Positions 6,287 to 7,198 of a stretch of DNA of 7,198 nt are shown here, in pieces. Numbering within the stretch: position 1 is the stretch's first letter; each line of letters opens with the position of its first letter. The stretch spans positions 1 through 7,198 of the forward strand of contig JANOYC010000074.1 in NCBI GenBank assembly GCA_031428675.1. The letters run 5' to 3'. The notes below the pieces were generated by a model, which was not told the origin of the DNA, did no database searches, and was given only the letters and a program-made list of their open reading frames with translations. Source of the stretch: JANOYC01 sp031428675. GTDB taxonomy: Bacteria; Actinomycetota; Actinomycetes; Actinomycetales; Microbacteriaceae. The position numbers and the translations under genes were made by a program.

Positions 6287-6313
6287 GTTCCCTTTGAGGA
6301 GCTGGCGGGGAAC
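6287..6313 (+). repeat. Inverted repeat presenting AGGAG in its loop, upstream of the DarT-like gene
   Basis: GTTCCC (6287-6292) and GGGAAC (6308-6313) are perfect 6-base complements separated by 15 bases. The loop contains AGGAG (6297-6301), the best Shine-Dalgarno match near ATG 6323, but 21 bases away from it. No U-run follows, so this is not a standard terminator. It may modulate translation of the downstream gene or be chance. Confidence 0.35.
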
Positions 6314-6322
6314 GGAACGTAA

Positions 6323-7096
6323 ATGGCACTCGAATGTATCCACGGCTTCGAAGAGGGGTTCTGCGATACGTGCTACCCCAAGAAGGCGCCTGAACCGCTG
6401 CCGCCAACACCGCGAGGAACGCCGAAGCGCACCCCCGGTGTCCGTGCCCGTACCGCGCCCATCGGCGTCGCCAAGCCGGCTGCCGCACCACCGCGCGTGG
6501 ATGTGACGGCCCAGCGGATCTATCACGTCACCCACATCCGCAACCTCGCCGCGATACTGTCGAGCGGCGAGCTCAGCGCGGGTGCAACGCCCGCGGTGGA
6601 TGTGAGTTCGGACGTCACTCGAGAGTTGCGCCGCACCGCCGAAGTCAGCCACGGAGTGAGCGTTGCCGATCACGTGCCGTTCTATTTGTCTCCGGATGCG
6701 TCGCCGTGGCAGGAACTGCGTGAAGGCGCCGCCGGCGTGCACTGGTCGGCTGTCGCTCGTGCGGCCTCGGCGTCGGACTTCGTGATTCTCGTGGCGGCGC
6801 TCGGGGGAGTGTCTGACGAGACGGTGCTCGCCGACGGCGATGCCGCACGTTCGCTCACCCGTTTCGCGGTCGGCCGTGATGCCTTGACGCGGATGATGCA
6901 CCGTGTGCTTGCCGACGAGCAGTCCATTTTCGACGCGGAAGCACTCGTGCCGGATAGGGTGCCGTTCGACGCGATCGCGGTCATCGGTGTCGCCAACACA
7001 CGCGTGCGCGATCAGGTGCGGGAGGCGCTCGCAGCGAGCCCGTTCTCGCCCAAGGTGGCCGTGCATCCGCCGTGGTTCATCGGCGTCGCCGACTAG
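6323..7096 (+). CDS. DarT-like (DUF4433) ADP-ribosyltransferase with N-terminal zinc finger
   Basis: A 257-residue protein. Residues 5-17 form a small zinc-binding knuckle (C5, H7, C14, C17 in ECIHGFEEGFCDTC), followed by a P/R-rich linker to about residue 60. Residues 66-225 match DarT/DUF4433: RIYHVTHIRNLAAILSSGEL (with H71), the RELRRTAEV segment with Arg103/Arg104 near the position of the conserved DarT arginine, VADHVPFYLSPDASPW, and AEALVPDRVPFDAIAVIGV, in which E206 occupies the place of the catalytic Glu. DarT enzymes use NAD+ to ADP-ribosylate thymidine in single-stranded DNA and are normally paired with DarG, a macrodomain ADP-ribosylglycohydrolase. No DarG is within the window. ATG 6323 directly follows an in-frame TAA (6320-6322), and the only nearby purine motif is a weak GGAA. 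It may be an orphan, a housekeeping relative or a toxin; DNA as target is inferred from the family. Confidence 0.85.
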   Translation: MALECIHGFEEGFCDTCYPKKAPEPLPPTPRGTPKRTPGVRARTAPIGVAKPAAAPPRVDVTAQRIYHVTHIRNLAAILSSGELSAGATPAVDVSSDVTRELRRTAEVSHGVSVADHVPFYLSPDASPWQELREGAAGVHWSAVARAASASDFVILVAALGGVSDETVLADGDAARSLTRFAVGRDALTRMMHRVLADEQSIFDAEALVPDRVPFDAIAVIGVANTRVRDQVREALAASPFSPKVAVHPPWFIGVAD

Positions 7097-7097
7097 T

Positions 7098-7198
7098 TCA
7101 GCGGTCGCGTCGGTCGACGGCATCGACGGCGACGCCGGCGATCGTGCCAGTTGTGAGCCACTCCTTGAGGAGCGAGGCCGCCTCGGTAGCCGTGAACA
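7098..7198 (-). CDS. Unidentified protein, C-terminal 32 residues only
   Basis: An open leftward frame enters from beyond the window end and stops at TGA (complement of 7098-7100), one base from the stop of the DarT-like gene. The visible tail runs from FTATEAASLLKEW to AGVAVDAVDRRDR. Third codon positions are overwhelmingly G or C, as in the neighbouring genes, which supports real coding. A helix (TEAASLLKEWL) followed by a short strand-like part (TIAGVAV) is plausible, but no family can be named from so little. Its convergent orientation makes it an unlikely co-transcribed antitoxin of the DarT-like protein. Confidence 0.55.
   Translation of the reverse strand, partial: FTATEAASLLKEWLTTGTIAGVAVDAVDRRDR

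Noticed and set aside
7098..7198. Partial leftward frame as a DarG antitoxin
   Set aside because: The 32 visible residues show no macrodomain or DarG feature, and the gene is convergent with the DarT-like gene, unlike darTG operons.

Overview
The window is high-GC, densely coded DNA of actinobacterial character, most likely Microbacteriaceae or a close relative. The reasons are strong G/C third positions, GTG starts, a phosphodiesterase very like Mycobacterium Rv0805, a Stealth-type polysaccharide phosphotransferase, a Pr6Pr membrane protein and an actinobacterial-style DarT-like protein. The genus is an inference. No tRNA, rRNA, CRISPR array, insertion sequence or prophage was seen, and no gene-free stretch exceeds 300 bases; the longest gaps are about 135-140 bases.

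Layout. Bases 1-900 (+) carry the 3' part of a Stealth-family phosphotransferase. It converges on 924-1886 (-), an Rv0805-type class III cyclic nucleotide phosphodiesterase. A divergent intergenic region (1887-2019) leads into a rightward pair: a J-domain protein with a degenerate NERD-like C-terminal domain (2020-2943) and a six-helix Pr6Pr membrane protein (2965-3612). These converge, over a hairpin spanning both stop codons, on a leftward pair: a GloA2/YaeR-type VOC protein (5058-5444) and a Tat-exported lipoprotein of the flavin amine oxidase family (3625-5037). A second divergent region (5445-5582) leads into an endonuclease/exonuclease/phosphatase (EEP) family protein (5583-6272) and a zinc-finger DarT-like ADP-ribosyltransferase (6323-7096). 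The window ends inside a leftward gene (stop at 7098-7100) that is not identified.

The strongest unusual signal is the amine oxidase. The segment that normally forms the C-terminus of this fold (W..DPFSRGS, FAGEAT, G.V.GA..SG.RAA) lies at the N-terminus, between the lipoprotein signal and the GAGAAG FAD-binding motif. The reading frame then ends just where that segment would normally begin. This looks like a natural circular permutation. Other points of interest are an in-frame amber codon between a perfect Shine-Dalgarno/ATG and the EEP gene, an EEP plus DarT-like pair with no DarG antitoxin in view, and a J-domain/NERD fusion whose nuclease-type E-x-K motif appears lost.

How the genes work together is only partly visible. 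The window is mostly a string of short one- or two-gene units: surface polysaccharide synthesis, cyclic nucleotide turnover, a chaperone-like unit, small-molecule detoxification with extracytoplasmic redox, and a possible nucleic-acid modification unit. No single system spans the whole window.
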